From Datnioides undecimradiatus (taxonomy: Eukaryota > Chordata > Actinopteri > Lobotiformes > Datnioididae), in NCBI GenBank assembly GCA_008933995.1, contig WARS01000016.1, positions 14,001,348 through 14,065,347 of the forward strand: DNA of 64,000 bases. Reading direction: 5' to 3'. The notes below the pieces were generated by a model, which saw only the letters and a program-made list of their open reading frames with translations, did no database searches and was not told the DNA's origin. Both the position numbers and the translations under genes were made by a program. Positions 24,166 through 37,050 of the stretch are shown piece after piece. Positions within the stretch are counted from its first letter, which is position 1. The number at the start of each line of letters is the position of its first letter.

Positions 24166-25239
24166 GTGAGTTAATCCCACATAAACCATCTTGCTATTGT
24201 AGATATTCACTAGAGTACTAAATGTGTTTAAAAAGACAAAAGAGTATAGTCCTTAACTGATGCAATATTTTGTCCTGCTTGCTTGCTATAGTATAGTCTC
24301 CTGCTATTATATGGAATAGCTTAAACATTTAAAAAAAAAAAAAAGAGGACAATTTTAAATTTTAAACCTTAATGGCTTTGTGTTTTCAATCTATTTTGAA
24401 ACAGTAGACAAAAAGGGGAAAAAAAGCCAAATAAGAAAATTCCAGCATGGAAAAATATTGTAGTTCATATCACAAATGTTGCTGTGTAAATGTATAAATG
24501 ATATTGTACTCTCAGTGGCTCATTAGCTGCCTGTTAAACTAAAATGTTTTACAAACAGAACCACTGATAAAACTCAATTCAAGTTAAACAGCACTGATGT
24601 TTATCTCATCTGCTTTTTTGCTCCTCATGTAACTGAATTGAATCAATTCAAAATAAGCAAAAGAAAAGACTGAAAAAGGATAAAGGACAAGGCACTTTCT
24701 ATTCTTGTTCATCGTGTGTCCTGCAGGCTGCACAGATGCTATCTTTTCATAGGGCTCCACTTTGGCCTGTTTCTTTACTGCCTTGTGATCCAGGGCAGTG
24801 AAGTAAAATATCACCTGATTTCAAGACCCTATTACTTAAAAAGATTAGGGTTGTTTCCTGAAGCTACACTTCTTCAGCCTCAGTTGCTCTGTTCTATATT
24901 TTAGACATTAAAACATCAAAGCTAAAATAGTTTTCTCTCCAGTGGACATCTGTCATAATGTTTCCAATATCAACAATCTTTGCTTCAATGGGAATTTGTG
25001 GGATGGAAATAAGTGAAATGCTTGACATGTGTTTTTAGTGTTACTTAAAAAACACAAGATTAAGAAAAAACCTTAAAATCTAAAAATAATTATTTAAAAA
25101 AACCCTACACAAACAAAAAAACAAACCCTCAATTCAAAACCTACCTTGTTTCAAACAAATTTTTAGTGCACTACTTCTCAAAAATCACACCCAGAGCACA
25201 CTGATCCTCCTTCAAAAAATCTGCACAAGCCATGCAAAA

Positions 25240-25930
25240 ACACTCATAGCAGCGTAATTAACTGGCCTTTCTTGATTAGCATCTCAGCAGAAGGCTGACA
25301 ACAAATCACCAGGGAGTGTTATTAGACAAAGCCCTCAGTCCTGCAAATATGTCAGCTGCCTCTCCATGTTGCACACATCTCTTGGGTATAAAAACCAGCA
25401 TGCAACGTCATCACACAGTAACAGCATCCCTCTCAATCAGCAAAATAATCTCCAAATTAATGTGCCTGAATTATTCATACTGGTGCTGGATAGAAGTGAA
25501 TATACAGTATGTAAGCCTCCACGCCTGCAAAAATGACTCACAGGCATTATGTTAATATCTGGTTTTCACCAACTACAACTTATGAATACGAATTCCCAGT
25601 AAAATGTGCTTAGGTGATAGACTGATGTAGATCATTGTAGTGTTTCAGTAAATTACTGAAAGGTGTTGTTGATTTATTTATATAATGTCTAACTCTCCTA
25701 AAATCAGTAACAGGCAGAGCTGGCAGAGCTACTAAATGTTTTGAATAACACTATCTTCGGGGCACTGGGTATTAATATCTTAATTGAATCAAAAGCAACC
25801 CATTAGTCCGGTGAGTGAGGGCTAATTATGGCATCACTGATCAGAAACATTTACTTTAGCAGTAAATTGCTGGGGAATGAGGCTCCACTGGAATTAAAAT
25901 GGATCACAGCAATGCACATAAATATATCTT
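25240..25930. promoter_or_regulatory. Candidate conserved non-coding block
   Basis: A stretch of complex, non-repetitive AT-rich sequence. Its right half (25740-25900) carries many homeodomain-type TAAT/ATTA cores, for example TATTAATATCTTAATTGAAT and GGGCTAATTATGG. No ORF, repeat or splice signal explains it. The call rests on composition only; no alignment was possible. Confidence 0.25.
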
Positions 25931-28900
25931 CATAACAGAGCAATATAGAGTGAACATAGGTTTGAAATGTGATGTTTTTACAAATAAAACCATCTTTCTT
26001 GTACTTCTTTACCAAAAAGTTTATTATTATTTAGTTCTTTAATGATTGGAACATTTGGAGTCAGACACACAAAAATGTGGTGTGAGTGCCCTAAGGTCTT
26101 GTTACTACAGAGAGCTTTCTGTAAAGTGCACCAATTTTGAATTTCAGTGGAAGGAAACACTCATTATAAGTCAAAAAACATCAGCATTTCTCAAAATGTA
26201 AATAGCTCAGTCGTAGGTAAACATTTAAGTACAAGTACAAGTAAGTTATCTCTCATCTTTAAAACGAGGAATGCGCTGGAATGGCGCATCAGCGGGAAGT
26301 AAGTGACCAGACCCCTTGAGCAGGCAGCTCAAATCCATGACTCACATCTTAAAGTGTGGGTTAATGCATCCTGCTCTATAATCAGTCTGTTGGTAAAACT
26401 GTGACTTAGTGCTGAGATATGTCTACAACGAGATGAACACAATGCATGGTCATGCTTGCTTCATGAATGTGTGCATGTCAGAGAGAAAAAGAGGTGAAAG
26501 TAGGCAAAGAATGTCACAGCTACACTTTGCAGATTCAGACTTTCATAGGCCAGAATAGCAGTAAACATTATTGTAAGTGTTTCCTGAGAATCATGCTTAG
26601 ACACACCAGAGGCCAGATCTAAGTGGTGCAATCAAAAAGTTAGACACTGTTCTTGCTGTTCCTGAATGTAGCACAGGATGGTGACCAGCAGTTACAAGCA
26701 ATAATTGCAGTGAGTCATTATACCAAATTAAATTTAGATGTTCTCACATTTTGCAACCACTTGCAAGTGCACAGTTGTGCAGACCAGAGAGCAAACATGC
26801 AAATTTGTCAAACCCAAACTTAATGTGCAGCACTGTCATCAGTAATGAGGACGAGGGTTCACAGCTATGACAGAGACCAAAAAGCAGCAGTGGAAGTCGC
26901 TCCAAACTGTAAGTGGAAGAGTTTCATTGTGGGTACATTTTGAGGGTGCAACAGTGCTAAACCTGTGCATGCAGTGACATGTTTACAGGTTTACAAAACG
27001 GGTCCATTTGCAGCTTTCTAAAACTGACAAAGAGTGTGCTTGCATAGTTTAAAGTTCTTAAGTATGCTTATATGTTTCTGAATCTCTGACCTAAATTATT
27101 TTATGCTTTTGCAGTGGGTTTAGCTTTTTACCACTTTCTGTGTGAGAGTGTACATGCATGTGTGCACGTGTGAGTCAGCAGCAGTCAGATGGCTTGTCAG
27201 TCTGCATTGGGCTCAACAGTGTGACAGCTGGGTGATCAGTCATGCCACGTCCTGTTGCATTCATCACAGCGGCGGTTCCAAGGATCCCAGGTTCCACATG
27301 GTGAAAATGAAAATGTGGAGGAAAGACGTATTTATAAAGAAAAAATCACTTCAGATGTTCTTGCTGCATAAATATACTGTGTGTGTGGGTGTTTGCATTT
27401 GCAATCCTGTATGTTGTATATTTCCACCGAGAGTGCAAACTTAGTCATAGCTTCTTTATAGCTGATAGTGATTAACATTAAATCTGTCTCTTAATCTGGA
27501 AGCCTGTCATGCTTTCGTGGATTTGACGAAGTACACGCAACCAGTGCCAAATCCACCCATCTGACTGGTATGACATAGATGGAGAAGGACAGTTAAATCA
27601 CATGGAACAGAGATTTAGGCAGAGAAGACGAAAACCGTTTTTAACTGTAAGTGATACAAATTTAATGGCTTTGCTTGTCTTTGCTGTGCCAAATTGGCCC
27701 GAGGCTAAAATAGAGTTCAGCAGAAGAGATAAACGCATGTGTCATCATTCACATTAAGATTGGATTTTGGCATACATGTTTGAATTAGTTAACACAGATG
27801 AAACCAAGAAAAGGACACCAATGTACAGAAACTCCCCTTGGCCATCATGACTCTGACTGTGGGTAGAGCATCTAACTGGATTAATAAAGGGCACGCTGAT
27901 TAGTAATTCACTCCCGTGTGGGTAAGCAAGACTCTACTGGCTCTACTGGCCCTCAGGAGACATGGCAGTATCACCAGGATTGTTCATCTGCCGCCTTGCC
28001 AAGCTGTACTCTTGACCGCTGAAACTGAGTGTCCTTGTTTGGCTGTTTGATCCATCCACGGCACAGAACTGTAATAATCCCTCTTTAGGAAAAAAACAAA
28101 ACAAAATAAAACTGCAAAAGAACTCAATTGCTCACTTATCCAGAAAATTATATCTCAAAGCTTTATATATTTTCAAAAGAGTTGTCCACCATGAAATGGT
28201 AAGAAGAGTCCTCTTGTAGGTGTAAGTGTGCGTGAAGTGATGCTGTTAGTCACTGAGTAGGAACGTGTTGTGTAACTTGCCTCAGATCATTGCCCTACAT
28301 ATTATGCCTCCTACTCTTTGATGCCCAACTAATTACCCTGTTTTTGATTTTCACACCTGACTAAATTAAAAAAACATTCAGACTGTGTTACATTTATATC
28401 TATTATGTCTATTTTAGATGGCCTCTCATTTGTACCACTAGAACTATACAATTAACACTCCTGAATTCTTCTTTATATGTATGCTTCTTTGCAAATTCTT
28501 GCAAAAACATGCATTGAAAGCAAAGAATGCTGAATGTTAGGAGCACTGGTGGCTCTTAGGAGAGCCTATTGATGGATTGCTGGTTTTAAATGAAGAGTTG
28601 TGCTCCCATTTTTGATTTGATTCCAGTACCTGGACGCCAACAGTGCTGTATCTACTTTTGAGGAGAATGTGGTGATAGTGGTTTAGACATTGCAGGGACT
28701 TTGTAGTCCACTAATAAAAAGGTTGTACATGTTAGGTATATTACGGCTGATTTCAGTAGTTAAACTAGAGTACCAGGGTTGGTTCATAAGGTGTTTAGGC
28801 TGAACTCTTCTGCTCTGCACCAAACCTATGCAGGGTTCAACTGGTGGTAGTGGTGGTTAAAGACATACTGTATATATTAAGTGTTTGCTTAATTTCAGTT

Positions 28901-30159
28901 TTTCAAGTAATTTGAATAGCAAATACATTTTTTCTTTTAGAGTTGCAAGCTAACAGTAACTATTATCATTGAGTAATATACCTCCGCCCTCTAGCAGATG
29001 ATTGGTTAATATACACAGGTAAAGCTCTAAGGAAAGCTCTAAGCTTTAAGGAATCGATGCGTCATGTAGAGACCTCACCAGACTCCATTTACCACATGTA
29101 AATTAGTTTTATTGTTGTTCCCATTGGGAACATGAGTACATGTGAGGCATGAGTAATTTAACAGTTTTTTTCTGACAATCATGGATGAAAGGGAGGTTTT
29201 GTCCTACTTTTAATGATCATATTGTTGTTGTTATTGTACTGAGTCATTTGGAGACATCCAGTAGCTTTTAGATGCCTCAAAACAAGTTGCATTAATGAAG
29301 ATCGCAGGGAGGGCCAACCATAATAGTTAATAAAAGGATTGTACAAAGGAACAGTAAACTAAAACAAAGTGCCATCTTGAGGGGATTGGGGGGGATTAAT
29401 CAAAATTAATCAAAAGTACAAGCAGTACCCCTTTATAAACACAATGAAGCACACATACAACCAAATTTCATCTGCCCAAAATGGGCATCGTGGACTGTAA
29501 TCCATCAAGCCTACCACCACCTGTCTGAATCCTCCATGAGTCATTCAATGACCAATTTTTTTCTGGACTGATGTTACAGAAGAGAATATCGATGTCCTCT
29601 TGCTCAGTGTTTCTAATCTTTTTCTCTCTGTCACTGTCGGTTGCCAGCTTCTGTTTATATAGGCAAGACACAAAATGATTCAACATCTTATCAAGATGCC
29701 AAGTGTGATAATTTGTCCTATTTATATGTAGATATTTTTTCCAATGTGTTAATTTGTTACTTACATTTCTTTCACACCATGACAGAACCAATGACCCATG
29801 ACCATGGAAATGTCTGCTGTTGGTGTTTTCTGTTCTATTATAATCTTGGCGCAGTTTCATGAACCTGGTTTCCTTTCAACACATGTCTAACACTGCAGTA
29901 GATATGACATAGTAACTTTCAAACTTTTGGTCACAGACTTAAATGCTTAGATTTTACTTTTCATAAGATGCATAAGTCAAGAATTTCTATGGACACAATT
30001 ACCTTTAGTGATATCAGAATTACAAACCAGAGTTGTTGGACTGTATTAACAATGTTTCAGTATGACCAAAGTATTAGTAATCACTCCATGTGTGAAATGA
30101 ACTGCTGTTTTTTTTTTTTTAATCACAATCATCAATAACCATAATTCATTGACTAACTT

Positions 30160-30350
30160 CAGCTTTTGCTAACTTTAAGATTTGGTCCGGGCCAAAATGT
30201 CTGATAAATGGACAGACAAACTGGCAACCTGACCTTGAAATATCTCAAGAACTATTGGATGGATTTCCATAAAATCGGGGAAAACAACCAAGCAACAAAC
30301 ATAAAAACATCCATTGTTCTCTGAGGTTGAATGCTTCGTGGTAGTCCTAA
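30160..30350 (+). repeat. Fragment of a common percomorph repeat (AAATATCTCAAGAACTATTGG)
   Basis: GACCTTGAAATATCTCAAGAACTATTGGATGGATTTCCATAAAAT, followed by a degraded ATTGTTCTCTGAGGTTGAAT, is part of a repeat found in thousands of copies in percomorph fish. A longer copy is at 41270-41740. Confidence 0.7.
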
Positions 30351-31075
30351 ATAATGTACACTAAACTGATGAATGCAAATGGGAAATACAAGTGCCCGTG
30401 TGTACAATACATGCACACACAGGCGCTTACCCATATTTTCACGGTCCTGCCCTGTTGTAGTGTTGATTTTAGTTTTATACTGGTTTTTTTCATCATAATA
30501 ATGCGCTTGATTTCCTAGTAGGACGGGGCAACCCAGATGAGTCACAGTTGAGCTTTGATAAACAATTCTGTTGAAATTGCAGAATTTCAGGGAGTCTAAC
30601 AAGCGCTTCTCTTGTTCTTTATGTATGAGGCATCAGCCCTGTGTATACAGTTCAGTGGAAGTAAGAATACTGCAGATGACAACTTCCTCCAAAAGTACAT
30701 CTTCTTGTGGCTCGCAGGCTTGTATTTCATGCTCACTGCGTGATTCAGAGGGTTTACTTTCCCCTGTCTGTCTCATTGTCCTTCATTTAGTCCTTTAGCC
30801 CTCACTATGCCTGAGACCAAGACTCGGCTGGGCTCCCACATTCACAGAGCTGCCCCTGCATGCTTGTCAGAGATAGTTAACCAAGCTCATTATGAGTCAA
30901 AAATAATAATGGCTAATAATAATAAATGCCCAGACTGAGAGCTGTGAATAGCTCCTTTTAATCAGCGTACGTGAGGAACTCTCCCACCTTCTCACGTCAT
31001 GCTTCCTCTTGTCTCATTAAGTGATGGATCACTAACTAACAGCTGTGCGTGAGTTCATGCACGTATGTGCATGTT

Positions 31076-31096
31076 TGTGTGTGTGTGTGTGTGTGT
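31076..31096. repeat. (TG)n microsatellite
   Basis: About ten uninterrupted TG units. Confidence 0.95.
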
Positions 31097-31989
31097 CACT
31101 CTGCAGGGAAAGTCCTGTTTGAATGCAGGACTGTGTTAAAGTGAGAGCTCACCAGGCTAGAGCAGTAAACCACTGATCTACTGAGCTCTAATGGGTGTGT
31201 GGAGCAACGAGGTGAGAAATTTAATCACTAACCAGGTACACTGTGTATTGTGTTTGTCTCGTAATAGCTATGATGTTCCACAATATAGTCAGCCTTTCCA
31301 GAAAAGCTGATTCCACAAATTGGGATTCCCTTCATCCTCACTGGGAAAGCCCACTTTGTTGAATTAAAATACCTCTGTTGTAGAGAAACATCAATCGCTG
31401 CACACTGGACTGTTATTGAGCTAAAGCTCTGACCAATTGTGTTCAGAGATGGATGTGACCGAACAGATGTTGTAGCGGAGTTCAGGTTTGTTGGTGGTTA
31501 TTAGGAAGGAGTTAGTCTGTAGCTCTTTGGTGGTTTTTACACATTCACACCATCTCTTGCTTTCAGTCAGTTTTTAGTTTTCACATACTGGGAGTTTGAG
31601 ATGAAGCCTTCATATTGTCCGTGTGTTTCCAATCTTTCTCTTGCTTCATTGCTTTCTGACTTCTTCTACGTTCTTGCTACCCCTGGATGCTTTTCAACAA
31701 ACTCTAAAAAATTTCCATTTTTTCAATGGAAATGAGTACAGCAAGATAGGCAACTGATGTGTGAGAATCATAGCGTGTCTGTGATTACAGAGATCTACTA
31801 CCCTTACAGCACTTACTGCTTTGTATTCTGCTCCACTGAGGTGCCTGTTGGCGGGAGAGAGTTTGAATCCTCTTCAAGGTTCAAAAGTCTTCATGTGGAA
31901 TTGCTGAGTGTCTGCATAAAGAGTCAGTGACAGACAGAAAATAAGTCCTGAAAATTGCTATTTTTACTCTGTAGGTGACAGATCATCAG

Positions 31990-32220
31990 TAGAGGAAATT
32001 AACTCAAGCACAGTAACTTGAGTACAGTGTGCTTGTATTTTTCTTTAATTTAACATATTTTACTCTTGTGCACTTGCACTCTGTACTCCACTACATTTAT
32101 TTGACAGCTTCAAGTTATTTTGTAATTCAAGATTTCTCATAAAAAAACCATACACCATACTTTAAAAAAAACATACTACATACTACAAACTTTTCTGACA
32201 CTTGGCTTTGTGTTATTTAA
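31990..32220 (-). repeat. High-copy teleost repeat, reverse orientation
   Basis: TACTCCACTACATTTATTTGACAGCTTCAAGTTATTTTG and the preceding AACTTGAGTACAGTGTGCTTG match the common repeat that contains CTCCACTACATTTATCTGACAGC. It is degraded and its borders are approximate. Confidence 0.65.
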
Positions 32221-33259
32221 TATTTCACCAAAAAAATTAAGATTAATTTATCTTCCACTGACAAGTCCAGGAAAAAAAAACAAAAGTCACTGACTGTTGT
32301 ACAGTGCTTCAGTTCTTTAGAGTGTCTTATATACAGTGTGATAGTTGTACTTATTTTGTAACTGGTTCTCTCTGATCCTTCTTGATCCTAAAAGTCCTTT
32401 TTATTGTAAGTTTTTATTCTCATTCAAAATTCAAAAATCGCTTTCTGTGATGGGCGGTGTGGAAACATGAAACAACCACTCAGTTATTTTGAGACTCTTT
32501 CCTTATACAACCCCTACCTTCATCAAAACCTGCTCAGGTGTGCCCACAGAGTGACAGAACTAGGTCACTTGGTTGAGAACAAGGGCAGTGCCTTATCCTG
32601 TCAACACTGATGATAACACACAACAACAAGTTTATTTTATTCAGTCAATCAAAATTCGTATCACACAGAACTTATCTGCCCTCTTATCTTCCTCTTCTTT
32701 TTCTTCTCAAAGAAACCAGGTTAAGTGTATGTGTTTTGTGTCTGTGCACACACATACTGTATAAGGTGCATGTGTGTGCATAAGGTGAGTGCTGTTTCAT
32801 CTTGTGTTAGTCCCTTTACATGGCACAGTATTGCTGACAGGTAAGCTGTCAGAAGCAGCACAGGGAAGCAGCCTACTGGGCATCCATGTGCTAACAAGTC
32901 ACATTTGGTTGTGTAACACTGTCAGCTATCCAAAGTCTTCACTTAAGTCTTTCTCCATCTCTCTTTAACAGCTACATGCTGCCTGGGGACCTGTAGGCAA
33001 AAGATCTTCAGCATGTGTCACAAATATACATGTTTTTTTTCTGATTCTGCCCTGCTGCACAAATAAATATAGATTATGGGGCTACAGTGTTATTAATGCA
33101 TGGGAAAAAATAATATATAAAAATAATATTCTTACAGGCATCATTCAAAAAAAAGATCAACTTTGCACAGCAATACTCAATATATTAATATAAACAATAC
33201 ATCAGAACGCTGTGTCATATGAAAGGGGTCAATTGTTGAGGCGTACCCACAGATAATTT

Positions 33260-33355
33260 TCACTCTGCGGTTCCCTGCACCCCAACCTTTACAGTGTCAT
33301 TCGGCTCATTGTTCTCGTCAGTTTCCAGACACAGCAGGCTGCTGTTCTGAAAGTC
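33260..33355 (-). CDS. Orphan terminal coding exon of an unidentified gene
   Basis: Read on the minus strand, a good acceptor (TTTGTCTGCACCACAG) opens a 31-codon frame beginning DFQNSSLLCLETDENN and ending GVQGTAE before TGA. Codon choice (AGC AGC CTG CTG, GAC GAG AAC) is coding-like and stands out from the AT-rich surroundings; the other two frames stop early. It looks like an acidic cytoplasmic tail or C-terminus. I do not recognise the protein. The upstream exons should lie at higher coordinates on the minus strand, but I could not find a convincing one in the window. It starts in phase 0. Confidence 0.45.
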   Translation of the reverse strand, partial: DFQNSSLLCLETDENNEPNDTVKVGVQGTAE

Positions 33356-36300
33356 CTGTGGTGCAGACAAAGTAAGCAATCAGCTGGTCAACGAAGTGGA
33401 GCATTAAGCTACCAAAGAGTCAGATATTTCCTTCAGGAGCTGAAAAGCAAATACCGCACTTATATATATATAGACTTCATATACAGTAAAATAAATAAAT
33501 AAATTCTTCCTTAACATATGATAGGTGTGTAAATGGTATAATCTAATTTTTTTTTTTGTCAAATTATTATTTTTTGAATTTCAGCAATTCTTGAATTGTA
33601 ATTTCAACAAAATTGTGGGATTTTTTTGGCTCTTACTCAAACGTGATGTTTGCATTTGGGCTGAATGTAATGTAGTTCACAAAATTTTGGTCTCTGTGTC
33701 CTAATGTTTGCAACATGACTTACAAAGGGTTAGAACTGACAACAACTCATATTCTCATTTTGTTGCTGATGTTTTGAATCCATGTCTGAAAAATTAATAA
33801 TCTCTGACAGTAATTTATGACCCCTGGGAGCAGAACAGAACAAAGTGAGAGGCATCATGAGCCAAAGAGGTCAACAACATTGGTAACTGCCTGCCAAAAA
33901 ACTATTTTTGATGAAGTGGTTTGTCTTATGAAGCACACAATTGAGAACCAGCCAGAGCAACGTTGACATTACTGTTTGTGGGTTGTAAGGCTCAGGCACA
34001 ACGCTGCCTATTACTGTCAGTGCATTCACTCAGTAAACACCTTATTAATAAAATGAGAGGAATGGAAATTTTGGGTTGCCGGGTCAGTCAAATTATTACT
34101 GTCCACAACAGGATTTGTTCCTCTTTCTGTTTTTGCCTTAAGCTGATGGCGAACCTTGGCCTTTGGAGATGAATAAATGCCACGCAATGTTTCTTGAAAT
34201 ATAGAGTAAACTTGTTTTGAGGTTTGACAAAGGTAAACAAACAATAAAGCCTGGGGAGTCAATCATTTATCAAATGTTTATTCAGGGTTTTTTGTTTTTT
34301 TTAAGAAGTCAGCACAATCTAATTAGATTGTTTCTAAGCCTCATATAAAACAAAGGATAAGCTGGTTTTACTTACCTTGCAGATGTATGTCAACTAGGAA
34401 GTAAATATACAGCCTCATCAGTTTATGCATGGTGGTATAGAGGCTAAGGAACACTCAGTAATGAATGCAAATGAGAACTTGGTGCTGACAGCCTGCACTT
34501 TCGTGCTTAATACTTAATACATACTGTAGGCTTTAACATATAATACACTTTGCTACAAACAGATGCAATCAGATTTTTTTTGCATAAAAAATACAGTTTC
34601 ATCTGTTCCTTTCATCTGCTGCATGTTTCCCCAGAGTCCTATACTTCATTTTATATTTCTCTGTTATTCCTTAACTTTTGTCTACTCAGATGCAATGTCT
34701 TATTATGCATATCCTTTTGGCTTTTGCATAAATGCATTTTATGAACGTTCATGGAAAACAAAGAGGCTAAGCACTTCATGTTAACTTTTTCCACTTTTTC
34801 AGAGATCAAGTCTGGATTGCACTGCTACATCATCAAAATTGTCCTCAAGAATATCTCAGATTTGTTGCATATTACATGGAAGTTGTTATACAAGAATGCA
34901 AAAATATTTCATTCACCTACTTCTGAAAGATGGAAAATAGAAAGTTTACATTTTGTCTGAGATTTCCTAAAGAATTTTGTCTTGTTAAAACTGCGGTGGT
35001 GTGAAAATTTCAACAGCAAAAATATGATATTCTTTATATAATGTCACATAACGTATGTCAGAAATAAAGTAAACATATTTTTATGGTGTATGACATTGAA
35101 ATGATCTCTAGAACTGTGCTTACAAAGGGGTAACAATTCTGACTGTAAGTTATCGATAAACACCTGTTACAAAAATAAATAGCATATTCGAAATCCAGGC
35201 TTGAGGATTTTAGGTGCAAAGAAAACCTGTGAAGCTCAAAATGAAAGACTGAATGTTGCATCGTGTATGTTTGCATTCACGACAGCACTTGAAATGTTGC
35301 AGCACCCGACAAAACGTTATTGAATCACCAGATGGAGGTAAATCCCACAAAAGCTTTGCCTGTTTCAACAATTTTACCACCTTGAGCGTCAAATCAGCTT
35401 TGATGGCAGAGCATGATGTTGTCCTTGACAACAAGCCTCCTCGCAGGGCCTCTTTACACCTCACTCAGTAAGAGATTATGGATGCTTTCTGATATTCTTA
35501 AAACCCCCCATAGGCTGAACGGCGGGTGTGTCTGTGCACAAGGTAGAGGGTGTTAAATATCTGAGGAAATCAGCTCTGAATATGTGCTCACACAAACACA
35601 CACAGACACACACAGTGTTATGACACAACATGTCCACCATATTCCTGATTACTGCTCTCTCCTCCACTTTGTCCCCACCTGGTCCAATCATTTCTCTATC
35701 TGCCTTTCCTCATTTTGTAATCACTTTCTTTCTGTTGTCCTCTCTCCCTCATCTTACAGATTGAAGTTCCATCCATCTCATGCATAATACCCTAAACACT
35801 TCCCAAAGATTGAGAGGAGGCAGCCATTGACAGCTCTAACCTGACCTCTGTGCTCCATCTCTGAGGTAATTACACTCTGTTGAAGTGCGTTGTTCGTTAG
35901 TTGTCCACAAGGGATATGGGAGCTACTACATACCATTGTGCAAAACAGACGTTCCTGCCAAAACAAGGAGCTGAATTACCCCATGCTATCTCGATTCTGT
36001 CGCCTGAACTCCATGATGAAAAGCTTCTCTACAGTACCACAGTGATTGGGTAAAGGCCCCCAGCATATCACTGTGCAAGTGCAAGTCCCTCAATTGGGCC
36101 CAAGGGCAAAAAGAAGCAATCAAGCGCATGTGACAATCCACAGGATATGGACGGCACTCACTCTTTTTAAGATGAATGGTCCACTCTGCTTGGTGTGATG
36201 CTGGATCGGGAATTGCCTTTTTTCTGCTTCAGTGTGGAATGGAAATGGAGGTCTTTGTTGGAAATTGAGGTCATTCTCATGAGGGGAGGGAACCAACCAA

Positions 36301-36639
36301 ACCTGGTACATTAATTCAATTCATGTAGCTTCCTATAGCTTCACCCAGAAAATGAGAAATTTCATTCCAGTGGTAAACAACAGTAAATGTAATTTGTGTG
36401 GAAATTGATCTTGTGGGAAAATGTTGCATTACATTAATGCCATATGGTATGTCAAAATGAACTTGGAAACAGTTAACCAATCCAGTCATGGTCAAGCTCC
36501 GCCTGTCTCTTACTTCACCACTAACCCATAACAAACCTCATTTAAAGCTACATGAATGGATATTTAACCACTGCAACAACTCTAAACAAGCTGACAAACC
36601 CTGAGTCCTAACATAACCATAATAAACTTCCCTGGCTAG

Positions 36640-37050
36640 ATCCTAATGGTGCCTATACACTGTGCTATTTTAGCAGCAGCATTATGCAACTCGCTAGTGT
36701 ATTTTGGGGGTTGAAGCAGCAGACACATAGCACTGTGGTGTATCAGTTATTAGTCTGTCACTCAGTGGTGAGGCACTAAATCAGCCATCAGTGGACGTGT
36801 CTCAAAGAATGATAAAAAAACACCAATCTTTAGTTGTTTGATTGACAATTAAAGATGTACATGTTTTATCTACGACAACTAAGTGCATGTTGAGCACAGA
36901 TGAGTTTTCAGAGCAACATTATCTAACACTGGAATTTCAGGCCATCTGATGAGCTCCAATGTACTCTTCTTTAAACTGAACTTTGGTCCTTCAGCAGCTA
37001 GTTGATCATTTTGTCTGTTTTTAATTTGGTGCATGGAAAGAATTGTACTC
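36640..37050. repeat. Possible ancient interspersed repeat
   Basis: The series GTGCCTATACACTGTGCTATTTTAGCAGC...CAACTCGCTAGTGTATTTTGGG...AGCTCCAATGTACTC resembles a teleost DNA-transposon-derived repeat as I remember it, but no terminal repeats can be defined. Weak call. Confidence 0.25.

Larger units (their letters stand above)
16991..33259. other. Gene-poor interval with scattered transposon remnants
   Basis: Sixteen kilobases of AT-rich DNA without a supported protein gene. Recognisable items are listed separately: a hAT fragment near 17.9 kb, retroelement tails near 19.1, 19.7 and 24.1 kb, a Tc1-like copy at 22.1-23.0 kb, teleost repeats near 19.4, 30.2 and 32.1 kb, and a TG run at 31.1 kb. 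The less AT-rich block 18300-18760 and the TAAT-rich block 25240-25930 look less like neutral spacer than the rest, but I cannot assign them a role. Confidence 0.6.

Noticed and set aside
29468..29860. 130-codon minus-strand ORF
   Set aside because: No family resemblance and no splice signals or promoter around it.
31835..31880. tRNA-like B-box (GTTTGAATCC)
   Set aside because: No matching A box or cloverleaf; at most a SINE trace.
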